Shown in pieces: positions 12,621 to 24,363 of a stretch of DNA of 64,000 bases. Made by a program: the position numbers and the translations under genes. The DNA lies in the NCBI GenBank assembly GCA_028564705.1, contig JAPXFQ010002711.1:124001-188000 (forward strand), in the 5' to 3' direction. This stretch comes from Apricaphanius iberus (taxonomy: Eukaryota; Chordata; Actinopteri; Cyprinodontiformes; Aphaniidae). The stretch's first letter is position 1. Every line of letters starts with the position of its first letter. Below the pieces are notes generated by a model, which searched no databases, had not been told where the DNA came from, and worked only from the letters and a program-made list of their open reading frames with translations.

Positions 12621-13205
12621 ACCATAGCGCCACTGAAAAGTTACCGATTATTACAGGATCTAGTTGTGGTAGCAGCCTAAGAATGTATCTGTAAACACTG
12701 GAATCCCCACATATTGTTGATATGGATGTTTTTTCTTTTCTTTACCATATGTCTAGCTTTACCTAACATTTAGCTTGGCTTATCTAATTTTTTTAGCTTA
12801 TGTTGGGTATTTATCAATTAAAAATTGATAAATTTAAGGTATGGTCTATCTGGTTATACTAATGATATTAAATCAATAATTCATATTTTATTAATTTAAT
12901 TATCTCTTCAAATTATTAACAGGACACCATCCAGTTTTTCCTAAAGACTGGCAAAAACATATATATTTAATTAATAGCAAGTTATCAACCAACGGTTTAT
13001 AACTAAGTGATTTTACCAAAAGACCTTATCTGAAGGAGATTAATTCTTTGCAATTATTCACACACACACTCAGATTAAAAGAAACAAGAGATTTCAGTCA
13101 AATTTAACTAATTTATTCTAACCACACCAAAACAAAGGAAAAACTAACACACAGAATGCTAAGGCTAACTGCTGTGCTAAAGATGGCGACCAGTGGTGAC
13201 GTCAC
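12620..13205. other. AT-rich non-coding stretch
   Basis: No exon or repeat boundary was recognised between the (TA)n tract and the Harbinger-like MITE. Confidence 0.45.
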
Positions 13206-13208
13206 TTA

Positions 13209-13802
13209 GGCCGTTTTCACATGTGTGGCCGTACCAGAAAACGGCCAGAGAAAATGCTAATTTTTTCTGTTCACATGGCACGGATCTCTGACCGTATTTG
13301 AATCCAGTGTTTTACTACAAATAAACAGCAGGTGGCGGTATACAAATAAGTCTGTAGTTCTCCAACAAACAAGGGAGTGAGAAGTACCGACGTCATAAAA
13401 CGAGCGACAGGCTAGAATGTAAACAAACTGGTCTACTGGTCAGCTGCTACCTGAAGCCATCTACAGGGTGAGTGTTGTAGTAAACCCGCCGTTTTGTAAT
13501 CTGCTGTGTTGCTGTGGGATGCTTGAATCGCGTTGTTTTGGTATTTGTATGGTCGCGAGGTGATTCTGTAATTTCGGCCGGCGGTGTCGTCATTTCCGCG
13601 TGGAGCGCGTCTATTGTCTTGAGTGCGGCCAGAGTACGGGTTGTGTTCACATGATACGTGGCCGCCCGTACCTGGACTCGGATACTACCTCCAAGGCAGG
13701 TCTCTCTGGCCGTATCCTGGCACGGTACAGTCTGTGTTCACATGGTACGAAATAAGTGGATTTTGACCAAATACCGGACTCCCGTACCATGTGAAAGCGC
13801 CC
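13209..13802. mobile_element. PIF/Harbinger-like MITE
   Basis: The left end GGCCGTTTTCACATG and the right end, on minus GGCGCTTTCACATG, are inverted copies. TTA at 13206-13208 and TTA at 13803-13805 form the 3 bp target duplication typical of PIF/Harbinger. The interior repeats a TTCACATGgTACG-type motif in both orientations (about 13270, 13640, 13730, 13790). GC content is higher than in the surroundings. No transposase is encoded. Confidence 0.75.
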
Positions 13803-14777
13803 TTAGGCACGTTACGGGGCGCTTCCTGCTGACGTTCGTACGTGGCCCCTCGCATGCACGCGTAGAGGCGGTGTACGGACGTGAACGCGCGGCTTGCCTT
13901 TTATTTACAGTTTACCCGTAAATAAAAACAAACGCAGCACAGAAACTTCAAGAGCGCTCCGCTCATTAGAAACGAGAACATGCATGCATCAGAATACACA
14001 GGATTCCTGACTAATTCCACCCAGGTTGAGAAATAAAATCTAACAGTCTTACTTCATAGAAGTCCCAGATGCAGGAGAAAGGCACAGAGTCCTTGCTTGT
14101 GACAAAGAAAAACACGAAAGAAAAAGCGGACCTTCCAACTCATCCGCCGTGCGGAAGAGAACAAAAAAAGAGAATAAACGAAAAGGTAAAAACTTTGAAG
14201 GCCAGCCTCAAAGATGGGAGAGTTGTTTGCGCAAGGAAAGGGGTCAGAACATGTGTTGAGAATGGAGTCTCCTCTTTGTAGCTTTGGAGCAAAACCACCG
14301 CTCATGGGAATGAGACTTAAAGAGAGATGATCCTTTTAGTCTGGGAGTTCGAACCAGAGAGGACATGAAGTTCTGGGATTCAGAGATTTAAACAAAGCGC
14401 CCATCCTGTTCCCTCCTACTTTGTGCGGATGTTCCACTCACAATGCACGTAACTGCAGCGGGTTTGATGGATTGGTGCACCTGCCAATCCGTGTGACAGA
14501 TTCTTCAGCACTCATCTGGGGAGGGGAAAGAGAGAAGCACACAGCACTCCCATTGGCCCATTGGAACGCTGGCGTCATATTTCTAGGGCCCTTTGATATC
14601 GTATACATGGTTCAGACCCAACACTTATATTTTTAATCATACATAAAAGGAATATATTTCCAGTCATCTTTAACAGAGTTGCCAATAATGTGGTTCACAT
14701 AGTGTTAGTCTGTCTCTGCTTATCCTATGACACTTCAAACCTTATGTCTGACTGCTGCATATTTTGTCCTTTTACAG
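13803..14777. other. Intronic/intergenic DNA upstream of tspan15-like exon
   Basis: No coding exon was recognised. The segment has purine-rich parts and chance frames only. If earlier tetraspanin exons exist, this stretch is intron. Confidence 0.4.
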
Positions 14778-17700
14778 CTGGGAGAAGTTATTAACACCCT
14801 TTGTGGCTACAACACTCTGAATGAACAGGTAGGTGCCTGAGAACATGGTTTCTCTTCTGTTTTCTATTTGGCTTGTCAGATTTGTACATGTACAATGTAT
14901 CACATTTTCTGATCCTAATACTGGACTCCCACACAATTTTGAAATGATAGAATCCGCTGGTGGCATTTTTGAGTCTCGAGACATATGAACCAAAGAAAAT
15001 ATTACTGTGCTAAAAAATTCTCTAATCTCAAGACCCTATATGTTAAATTTCAAAGAATAAAGACGCAGGTTTAATAAGTGCTCAGAAATTTCTGAGAGAT
15101 TGTTAAAGATGTACATGGTCACCATGACATTACTCTTTATCTTATTTACTTTATTAAGTCTGCAGTTCAACAATCATAGCTTGGCTTTCAAGCTACTAAC
15201 TAAAAACCACTCACACAGGCACTTGCATGCTTCACACAGGCACTTGCATGCTTACTCTGCTTTAAATAGTGGCTGTGCCATAGTTGATAAAAATGTCATG
15301 GTGTTTGGTGTATACAGATACTAAATTACAAGCATTGTAAATATAATTAAAATAGCAATTGATGTCAGTGCTTATGCTTGTATATCAAGAGGAGCCTGAA
15401 AATTGCTTAAATATTTAGGGCTTCTAAGTCTGAAAAAAGGGATTTATTTTGAAGTTAAAAAATTGGGAACCTTGGAGTCAGCCCATGAAGAGCACTGGTC
15501 TCTTGATTGGTTTACTCCGGCCTCAGTTCACTCATTATGCAGTTCCCCAAATGGATATTACTTGACAGCCCCCTCAAAGCTACGGTTAACTTTGTTGCTG
15601 AGGCACCTCTTCCTAAACCTTTTTCTTTTCCACTTTCCATGTGTTCAACTTTTTCCAAATTTTCTCAGAAACCAAATTTTGGGTTGGCCTCTGACAGATT
15701 ATCTGCCCTGGCCACTGAGATATCCCTTTTGCTGACTGGTAAGCGTGCATTACGCTCAACTGGGAGTATGGGGATCGAAACCCACCTGGACCCTCGTTGT
15801 AGGCCTTTCCACAATAATCTGTACACTACAATCATCAAATTCAGGAAATGAAGGCTTAAAATGTTTCACTAAATGTGTAATAAATCCATATAATATACAC
15901 ATTTAAATTTCTGAAATGAGTGACTAAAAATGTAAAACTTTTTCATAATATTACAGTTTTGGTTAGATTTTAGTTTGCAATACATCCATGTTAAAAACAA
16001 AGCTTTATTACCTCATTACAGCTATTGATTGTGTTTGAAAGAACACTAAAGTATTTTAAAGCATGTTCCTTAAATCACTTTATTTCCACTTTTTGGAAAT
16101 GAAATCCTTTTAAAGAAAGTGCTTTACAGTCTGGATGTTTTCATTAATTTTCATAAACAGTAAAGGAAAATTAATAAATGTTCTTTTTATTAAAAAATTT
16201 GTTTAACTTTGGTCAGCCCCTTGTAGAAGGTGACAAGTGGTGACTAACTATCTGTTTCACCTGACGAAAGTAAGTTTTATACAAATCCACACTTGTTAGA
16301 TCTTTATCTGCAAAAAAAACACAGAAGGATCTATTATTTTTATTCCACTTCAAAATTCTGCACAAATCTGTGTTTTCTATCACATAGTCCAGTGCTTCTC
16401 AAATAGTGGGGCAGCGGGGTGCGGTGAGATGGCCAGGGGGGCGCAAGAGGCAGGACGACATTTTTGCCTTTATTTATGCTTGAACAATGATTTCGCCTCC
16501 AGTTACTAGGTTGCTGTAGTCCTCAAATTTATCAAAATGCTGCATGTCGAAACCAACAGAACTAGTCTACACAGTCAGAGCTGACAGGCTAGAGTTCTAT
16601 GAAATCCCAGGTGTTGGTAAGGCAGATAGAAATGTGTGTGTTTTTAAAAACGGCATGAATGACACATTTCAGTTATGTTCCTGTAAAGTTCCGTCGGATG
16701 CAGCTCCTGTAGGGTACCTGTTGTTACCTGGGGTCAGCCCTCCTCTCCACACTGAGGGAATACTGGATAGCCATGGAGAAAAAGTACACAGAAACATTAA
16801 CAGCCTCCGAAGAAAAAACTGAGAATGATAACAACTCGAAGCTTGGTCCAAGGGTCAGGACTAGTGGTGTTTATGAATCAGGAGAACAACCCTTCTCTAT
16901 AAATTCTGTGAGAACACTGGGACGACCACTGATAGTGAAGAATCATCAGAAGCAAGCAGAAGAAGCTAGCTCTGGTTTCAGGGAAAAACAGCAAGCAATG
17001 CAAACGGAGGGCTGCAGGAACATGAAGGCTAAAAACAAAAACACTGACATATCGCGTGTATTTCAGTGGAGTCTGGAAGAGTAAGGAAATAAAAATTAAC
17101 AAAGCTCTTGATCATTGCGGAAGAGAGCTCAATGATTTACCTTTCAGTTCTCTATGTGAGATGTAGTTTGATGGAGAGATTTTCTTTTATAAAATGTGAA
17201 AGATGAGATTCTCCGTTTTGCACATCTTTTAGTTCTTTAAAATGTCAGGGAAATGCTTGAACCACAGCACTGATAGATTTGTGAAAACAGTTGTGAAAAA
17301 TAGTAAATATGGATTTCTTTGGTTATTGATTTCGTTAAAAAAATGTCACTATAATTATACAATTTTTTGGGTTAATAAATATGGTCAGAATAGAAAAATT
17401 GGAATTCTGAAAAATAAAAATGGGAAAATTGACATTTTTGGAAATAATAAAACAGTTTCATAGGAAGAAATAAGTTTATGTAAGTTGAAAAGAAAAATGA
17501 TGGAGGTTTCGTGATGGAAAAAGCTAATGTGGCCTATCTTTTAAAAAAGTGTAAGCTGATGAAGCTGAATAGTAAGCAAACTTACTGTTTAAAAAACGTT
17601 TGCATGTTACTGTTTAGTCTAAAATTGCACATTACAATGAATCATTTGTACCTTTTCTCCCCCGAGCATAAAAGAGAGAGCTGTCTTGATGAAACATTAC

Positions 17701-20352
17701 TAGTTGGGTTATTAAACTGAACTTGGAAATAGTGACTATGCTGGCATGCAGCCAAAAACCCGCTCAAAACCAGAATATTGGGAAAAACCTATTCATGCAA
17801 GGCTATGTAAATGCCAGCAAAAACCCGAATATGCTCATATATTTTATTTTTTTTAAACCATGTTATCATCCCCAAACCCGAATGTTCGGTAATGCAAACG
17901 TGCATCAGCATATCCCAATGAAAAGGAACATTGATTTGTGTTCTGCACAAGATTAGTTTTTCACTTGAAATTTTATTTTTGTGGTAATTTTATATTTTAC
18001 ATCTGTTATTTTGTCTCAGTTATGTTTAGTTTGTAAAGTCTGGTGCCTTTAGTCTCTTCAAGAAAGGCACCAGAAGTTATACAGTTTATTAATTCAACAA
18101 TATGTGGCATGGTACACAACGAGGGCCCAGGCGGGATTCGATCCGACGACTTCCAGGTGAAGGTCAGGTGCGCTAACCAGTCAGCCAAAGGGATATCCCT
18201 GTGGCAAAGCAGCCAGGGCACACGATCTATCAGAGCTATAGTGACAGGACCTCCACACTATGTATCGGATCGGTATCGGGTATCAACAGATACACAAAAT
18301 CCAGCCATTGGTATCGGTATCGGGACTGAAAAAGTCGGATCGGTGCATCCCTAGTTCTCTCTCTGCTCGCACATGTAAACAGGTTATTCCGAATGTTTCA
18401 GAAACCTGAATAGTGACCATAACCCGACCATAATCCAAATATTGGCTGCATGTAAACGTTGTCACTGTCAAGACCTAAGAGAATAAAGTTGCAACCACTT
18501 GAAGTGGTTGAAGTGGTACGTTTAAATAATAAAATATTGTCCGATTCTAAATAGTATTTGAATTCAGGGGTAGGGAGAGGCGTGAAAAAAATTTATGTTC
18601 CTTTGGGAGACATGATATAAAATAATTGAGTACCACTGATATAGTCCTACTTAAAAAAAACACTACAATTTTTGGTTATAGTGTCACTGCACTTCCTACA
18701 AACTGACCAGTGCACCGTCCAAAATATAGCTAAGACTCAAATTCTTTAACAGCTTTGAGTTTTTCAGAGGTTCATTGGCTGAGCTTTGCTAGCTTTACTT
18801 TGGAGATTAAGTTTTCTTCTTTCTCTCTCTCCCACCCCCCACACACACACACACACACACACACCATTGCCTATCAGCGTGAAGCCCTGCAGGAGGTGAT
18901 TTACGTGCGTGGTTGCATCCATGCAGTTAACCTCTGGATGAGTGACAACATTGGAAAAACCATTGCCCTCTGCTGTGCCATCGGGCTGCCACAGGTAATT
19001 GAGAACTCAGAGCCACAACTCCCCAAAACTAAACAGTTTGAAAGCTCCTTTTTTCGAATTAATTTGGGTCTCCACTTGAGGCTGTTTATTATAACTTTAA
19101 CCCCACTACCATAACCTTTTTTGTTCTTGAAGTTTCTATTAGATGAATATCTCTGATTGTTTCTCTTTAAATATGATTTAGTTTGTCAACCAATATCTTT
19201 GTGACTCAACTCTGGACTCAAACTCTAGTTTATTAATTCAGTCTCACTTCTTTGCATTCATTTGCTACAGGTCTTCTGAAAGTGAAAATAGGATTATTTA
19301 TAGGATTGTCTGAATGTGTTACTAATTACATTTGTTAGAAAACAACAACAGACAAAAAGCATTTAAAATGCATAGCTGAAATTGATCCTAATTTGGAAAG
19401 CTGGCATCTCTTTTGCAGCAGTTTTGCTCCGATTACTTAATTCTGCATTAGATTGCTCTATGTACATGTACATACAAATATTTCCATTAAATCCTGCAGG
19501 TGGGAATAATTTGTATTGATTTATGTTTCTAGGTGCAGTTGTCTAGTCTTCAGCTATAAACAAAGCTTATCTAGAACCAATGAATGACATTGAAAAAATA
19601 ATAATTACCAGACAACAGTGGAGCTTGACCTGACAAGGTATTACACATCATTGTACTGTTGAACTGTTCATTGAAGGGTTCACTTCAAACTAGTATCTTT
19701 TAAACCAATAGATGATGCCTGTCAGTCAGTGGACTGATGCATCCCTTAGCTGATTAATTCAAAGGGAAAAAGAGGAAGTTTAGTTTCATAAAATAAAATT
19801 ATTACATGTAAACTTTTAATTTAATCTATAATTTACCCTAAGTGTTTTATAATCTGTTCTATGAAAACGACTATTATGCCATTAGTTAAAGGAAATTGTT
19901 GAGATCATTGTGTTTAGTTCATAAAAAAATCCTCATTATTGATTAATTCTTAATTTATTAATACAATCGGAAAAGAGCACCAATGAGTGTTTGCATCTGG
20001 GTTTCCCTCCGTCCAGCTCCTAGGCATCCTCCTAAGCTGCGTCTTTTGGAACCTGCTAGTGGACATGAGTGAGTCGGTCGATATGGTGGACTTCAAACTG
20101 AAGAAGTCAGAGTTCGAGTACAGCGAGCTAGACCTGGCCGGCGCCGGTTGGTGTTTGTGCCTGCCGAGGGACGGCGGCTACCTGCCTGTACCCCCCTCTG
20201 AACCCGAGCTTGACCCTATTGACGTTCACCTGGAGAAGCTGAAGAAGCAGCCACCTCGCACTCACGCCCAGCTCAGAGAAATGCAGCAGTCCAGATCAGC
20301 CAGTGGCCTGGATGAGTTAGACGTAGGCCGCAGGCAGAAAAGGGACCACTGA
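14778..20352 (+). CDS. tspan15: Tetraspanin-15-like, last three coding exons
   Basis: Three exons with AG/GT borders, all phase 0: 14778-14828, 18878-18994 and 20017-20352 (stop TGA). The first encodes the end of the large extracellular loop with a CGY cysteine. The second carries EVIYVRGC, another conserved loop cysteine, and the start of the fourth transmembrane helix. The third finishes that helix (LLGILLSCVFWNLLV) and codes a cytoplasmic tail with a Cys pair (WCLCLP) that could be palmitoylated. Established knowledge: TSPAN15 is a TspanC8 protein that escorts ADAM10 to the cell surface. The tail (about 95 residues) is long compared with human TSPAN15. Earlier exons (first three transmembrane helices) were not located in the window. 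A hAT element occupies the intron at 16.4-18.6 kb. The orthology call rests on the loop motifs; another C8 tetraspanin is the main alternative. Confidence 0.82.
14829..16389. other. Intron DNA, nothing else recognised
   Basis: Between tspan15-like exon 14778-14828 and the hAT element. It contains a 22 bp direct duplication (about 15209-15253) and open frames at 15403-15851 without a recognisable domain. Confidence 0.5.
18110..18225 (-). repeat. tRNA-like SINE head, nested
   Basis: On the minus strand the segment has a tRNA shape: an A-box-like GACTGGTTAGCGCACC followed by a B-box-like GGATCGAATCCCGCCTGGG. It is shorter than a normal SINE and sits inside the hAT element, so it is either a SINE head or a decayed tRNA pseudogene. 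Confidence 0.5.
18240..18352 (-). mobile_element. Second hAT-type terminus, nested
   Basis: The segment is rich in ATCGGTATCGG repeats and ends GATCGGTGCATCCCTA, which on the minus strand reads TAGGGATGCACCGATC, a terminus common among fish hAT elements. The opposite end was not found. Confidence 0.55.
18839..18864. repeat. (AC)n microsatellite at a splice acceptor
   Basis: About 12 AC units lie 14 bp before the acceptor AG (18876-18877) of the tspan15-like exon, after a polypyrimidine run. Length variation here would alter the acceptor region. Confidence 0.9.
18995..20016. other. Last intron of tspan15-like gene
   Basis: GT at 18995 and AG at 20015-20016. A/T-rich with no repeat recognised. 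Confidence 0.7.
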
Positions 20353-21132
20353 GTGGTCTTTTACAGCCCATTTTGCCTTTTGGGTTTTTGCCTTCTTTAT
20401 TTGTTTGTGTGTTTTTTCACTGTAATTAATTATGTATTTTGTTTGTTTGTATCGCACTACCCTACGTTGAAAGGGAGTCATTGAGTCAAGAATTGGATCA
20501 GCTAAAGGGATCAGAATACTTTCGCACTTTTACTGTGTTTATAGCAAATTTCAAATAAATTAATTTTTTTAAGTTAAATTTTTTTTCCTTTATGAATCAT
20601 TTCATATTTTTTATGCCTTGATTGAGAAATGTCTCATGTGCTACAGCTTACCTCAGGCTATTTTGAAAATAGCCCAGTAGTCAGAGGATGAAACCATTTT
20701 GGTGTGTAAATAAATTAATGGTTGCTTTTCATTGTGCGCGAATAGGACTAGCCCGGTAGGTCTTGTTTGTCGTGTCTGTGAAAGATTTCTACAGTTTGTG
20801 TAATTGTTTTTAAATTATTTTATTTTGTGCAATCACTGTACATTGTAAGACTGCTAATTGTGAAATGACATGGGATGCATGTTTTGTACTGTATATGAAG
20901 TAATTTAAAGAAAAAAAGCTCTGTACTTGAGACTTTTCCATTTTAGTAAAAATGTTCTTATTACTTTCATCTTTAAAAAAAATCCTTAAAGGCATTATCT
21001 ACCTTTCAAACCCAATCTCTGAAAAAAAATGGATTGTTTTTGTATGAGTTGCATTATTTTGAGCTTCCTCACAGCTCTTACCTTGTATAAAACACTACTG
21101 TTCTTGTCAATAAAGCTGAATTTGTCTACTGA
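20353..21132 (+). terminator. tspan15-like 3' UTR with poly(A) signals
   Basis: Follows the TGA stop. AATAAA hexamers occur near 20555 and 20709, and the strongest candidate is CAATAAAGCTG at about 21108, so the transcript probably ends near 21130. TGT/T-rich sequence after it fits a downstream element. Confidence 0.65.
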
Positions 21133-22149
21133 TTTCATCGTTTGATTTACTTTATTATTAAAATGACGCAACACTAGGGGAGTAACAGTTCACCGGGGAA
21201 AGCTATATCAACTTTTTCAGACCTAATCCTGGCTGGCTTTTTGGACTTGAGAATCGATTTGATTCTTAAAAATGTATAAAATGTTTTTGAATTATTTATA
21301 TATATTTTTTCCAACAAAGCACTAGTTACAGCATTATACATAATATACTGATATAAATTATCCACAAAACGTTTTCAGTTTGCATTATTGATTATAAAAT
21401 CTCAAGGCCAATTAGGTTTGTTCCTAGCGGTCGGATAGGTTTTGGCTTTAGTTAGCTTGGTCAAACTGTCACGACCTTTTAAATACAGATATGGGTGGGG
21501 CCTAGATCATCCTGATCCAGAGCTTTTCAAGCATTACATCGATATAAAGATTGTATGTGTGGGATTAACAATTTGAAAGTCTAACTGCAAATCACATTTA
21601 CCTTAATATTATCGCCATAAACTGGTAAAATTTTGTAATGTATTTTCAATGTCTAGGGGTCGTAATTCTGTATATGATCTGTAATTTTCCTGACATTTTT
21701 TAATTTACTGAGTTAATAAGTCAAATGTCAGATGGTATAAAAGCCCCCCATCTCATAATATTCAATATATCACCATAGGATGTGGTGTTGAACATGGGTA
21801 CTAAAGTTGGTGTAAAGTTGGTGTATGCACATATAAATGTTCTGACTTTGTTCTGACTTGTATAATCCTGAATTATGGAGATTTACTCAATTAACTGTTG
21901 TCCTAGCTGGTGATAAAAGGTATAGTGTTGCATTACTTGCACAGCCTTTTTAGAAATCATAACTTTTTCCATATCATTTTGTTGTCTTTGTCTAAAGCAA
22001 TAATATGGAGTAATAATTTAATAGAATTTGGTCCTGGTTATAAGGATAGATAAATTTGAAGGTGGTCAACCACAGGGAAGCGTTTTCTGAGCTGTACGGG
22101 CTCATATTCATATAGAAAGACCTATCAGACAAGTATTAGCAAAGCCATT
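21133..22149. other. Intergenic DNA, nothing recognised
   Basis: A/T-rich sequence after the tspan15-like poly(A) signal. No exon or element boundary was recognised. Confidence 0.5.
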
Positions 22150-22540
22150 GGAAAACTATTTCCTTCAGACAAAGCATTCCAGCCATGACAGGAGGATATC
22201 ATGATATATCATTGATACCAGTTCCAGCAGCAATAGGGCAGCAGAGTTGCTGGAGTCAATGATTAAAAGCATATCATTAAAATTTCTAAGTAGTGCAGTC
22301 TCACTGCTATGGCATGGTCTAAAACCTGATTGAAACTTCTCAGTAATTTCATTGAGCTCAACATAACCCTGCAATTGTTGGTAAACAACTTTCTCTAACA
22401 CCTTGGAAAGAAAAGGTAGTTTTGAGATAGGCCTGTAATTAGATAAAATAGTAGGGTCCAAACTGTGCCTGTTAATTGAAGATTGCATTGTATGTTGTAT
22501 AAAACATGCTGGGACAGTCAGTAGCATTAATCAGATTCAA
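22150..22540 (-). pseudogene. L2-like LINE reverse transcriptase fragment
   Basis: The minus frame 22165-22527 carries reverse transcriptase fingers motifs: NYRPISKLPFLSKVLEK and [18 protein letters not shown]. The fragment stops before the catalytic box. It differs from the other LINE copies in this window, so it belongs to another L2/CR1-type family. Confidence 0.8.
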
Positions 22541-22738
22541 TACAACTGGCCTGATAGTATCTGTAGGTTTTCTCAGAGCAGGTGGTATAAAATATAATAA
22601 TGTTAAAAGCATTGAAAAGGACTGTATGCCTATGTCTATTGATAGGCAGAAGATTGGACATAAACTCAGTCTTTGCCACATGTACAGCTTGTTGATATGA
22701 GGAGAGACTGCGCCTTAATATTTAACTATGGTTTAGAG

Positions 22739-22800
22739 CAGGGGTGCCCAAACTTTTTCCCTCAGGGTGGCAAAATGAACAGCTATTAGAGAGCCGCGGG
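22739..22800 (+). mobile_element. Solo hAT-like terminus
   Basis: CAGGGGTGCCCAAACTTTTT followed by GAGAGCCGCGGGC-type sequence is typical of the end of Charlie-like hAT elements. The partner terminus was not identified. Confidence 0.4.
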
Positions 22801-22990
22801 CAAAATGTAATAATATTTTACTCAAAATAGTAATAGTGTAGTAAAGTTTTATTTATAGTTATTTAGCCTTCATTTCTGTGTAAATAACATTAACTTAAAT
22901 GACAAGTCATTATAGCCATTTAGAATACATCTAAACTTCAGTATTAATGTCAGTAAAAAAAAAATATATTCTTCCTAATGTAATCATTAC

Positions 22991-23310
22991 GGGCTGCACG
23001 GTAGCGCAGTGGTTGGCACTGTTGCCTTACAGCAAGAAGGTTGTCAGTTTGTATCCCGGCCCAGGGCCTTTCTGCATGGAGTTTGCATGTTCTCCCCGTG
23101 CATGCGTGGGTTCCTTCCGGGTACTCCGGCTTCCTCCCACAGTCCAAAAACATGACAGGTTAATTGATCACTCTAAATTGTCCTTAGGTGTGGGTGTGTG
23201 CGTGCATGGTTATTTGTCCTGTCTGTCTCTATGTGGCCCTGTGATGAGCTGGCGACCTGTCCAGGGTGTACCCCGCCTCTCGCCCGTTGACAGCTGGAGA
23301 TAGGCACCAG
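22991..23310 (+). repeat. tRNA-derived SINE-like repeat
   Basis: Starts GGGCTGCACGGTAGCGCAG and contains the widespread fish phrases GGAGTTTGCATGTTCTCCCC, GGCTTCCTCCCACAGTCC, CTAAATTGTCC and GGCGACCTGTCCAGGGTGTA. The head has weak tRNA-like A and B boxes. It is nearly full length. Confidence 0.85.
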
Positions 23311-24363
23311 ACAAGATTAAATTAAATCTAACTGAAGGAATTAGAAAAAAAAACAACCCTCAGACTTGTCATGAAGGGAAACCTGAACTATCTAGCCTAA
23401 AATGTTTTTCTTTAACAAGGCAGTAAACATGTTTATTTTTCCTGTAAAGTTGTTATGCTCGTAATACCATTGGAATACTTGTATGTTTTCCACTTTCCAC
23501 CTGAAAGATGAAGATATAATTTTTTGGGAAAAGGGGTTGGAGCCACTACCGCAGCCAAATAAACCTACTCACAGCGAACGAAATGATGCATTCATCTGGC
23601 ATCACTAGTCATAGTGGTGCACCGCTTATGCATCTGGTGTCAAACTGCGAAGTATGCAGGCGAACTCCAGTGATAGCTGGAGCAGCAATAATAATCAATG
23701 AATGAAGCGGCATATTTGTATGACCACCTAAAATATTTCTGCAAAAGTCAGTGACTGATCCAGGTGGGAAAATTATTACATATTTGTGTAAATTTTTGCT
23801 GGCGGGTCTCAAGACACTACAGCGCCGCACATCAACAATGTCACCAACAAACTAGAAACATAAAGCATCCGGCTAGCCAACCTTTCAAGGTATGTGAAAG
23901 TCATTAAAAAATAAAAAGACATTAAGGAAGAAATTAATGATAAAGTAGAAATTGGTCCGATTTCTCTGATGTTTGGAGAGACAATGGATGTTACCCTGCA
24001 AGAATGTTCAAAAAAACAAAACTCAATCCTCTACCACTTTTTTTTGGGCCATTATTTGACAGGGCCTATATCGTGTTAGGTCATTACTCACACTTTAAGG
24101 TGTTGGCTGTACCTGACATGACATTAGTTTGATTGTATGTTGTGATGGGTTTCCCAAAAGTTATGGCTACAAGCATTAAAGGTTTCCATCTGGAGTGCAA
24201 TGAATGTCAGTTTACAATACTTTGCATATTTATAACAGAAAGTCGCAAATAGCCTAATTGGCTGTGGCTGATAAACAGCTAAACTTCATTTGAAATTATT
24301 AAATATGAAATCTAATTAAATGTAAAGAGATATTACTGCTAAAACCAGTTTGTTTGGTTGGAG
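23311..24363. other. Non-coding stretch, nothing recognised
   Basis: No exon, transposon boundary or Maverick integrase was recognised here, although the latter might be expected on this side of the capsid gene. Confidence 0.4.

Larger units (their letters stand above)
16390..18638. mobile_element. hAT-type element in tspan15-like intron
   Basis: The left tip CAGTGCTTCTCAAATAGTG and the right tip, on minus CAGTGGTACTCAATTA, are inverted copies of a hAT terminus. The flanks ACATAGTC (16382-16389) and ATATAGTC (18639-18646) agree at 7 of 8 bases, which fits the 8 bp duplication of hAT. Short frames (16544-16822, 16773-17084) show no transposase motif I can name. Other repeats are nested near its right end. 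Confidence 0.75.

Noticed and set aside
18110..18225. Functional tRNA gene
   Set aside because: The stems are imperfect, it lies inside a transposon, and no terminator run follows at the expected place; SINE head or pseudogene is more likely.
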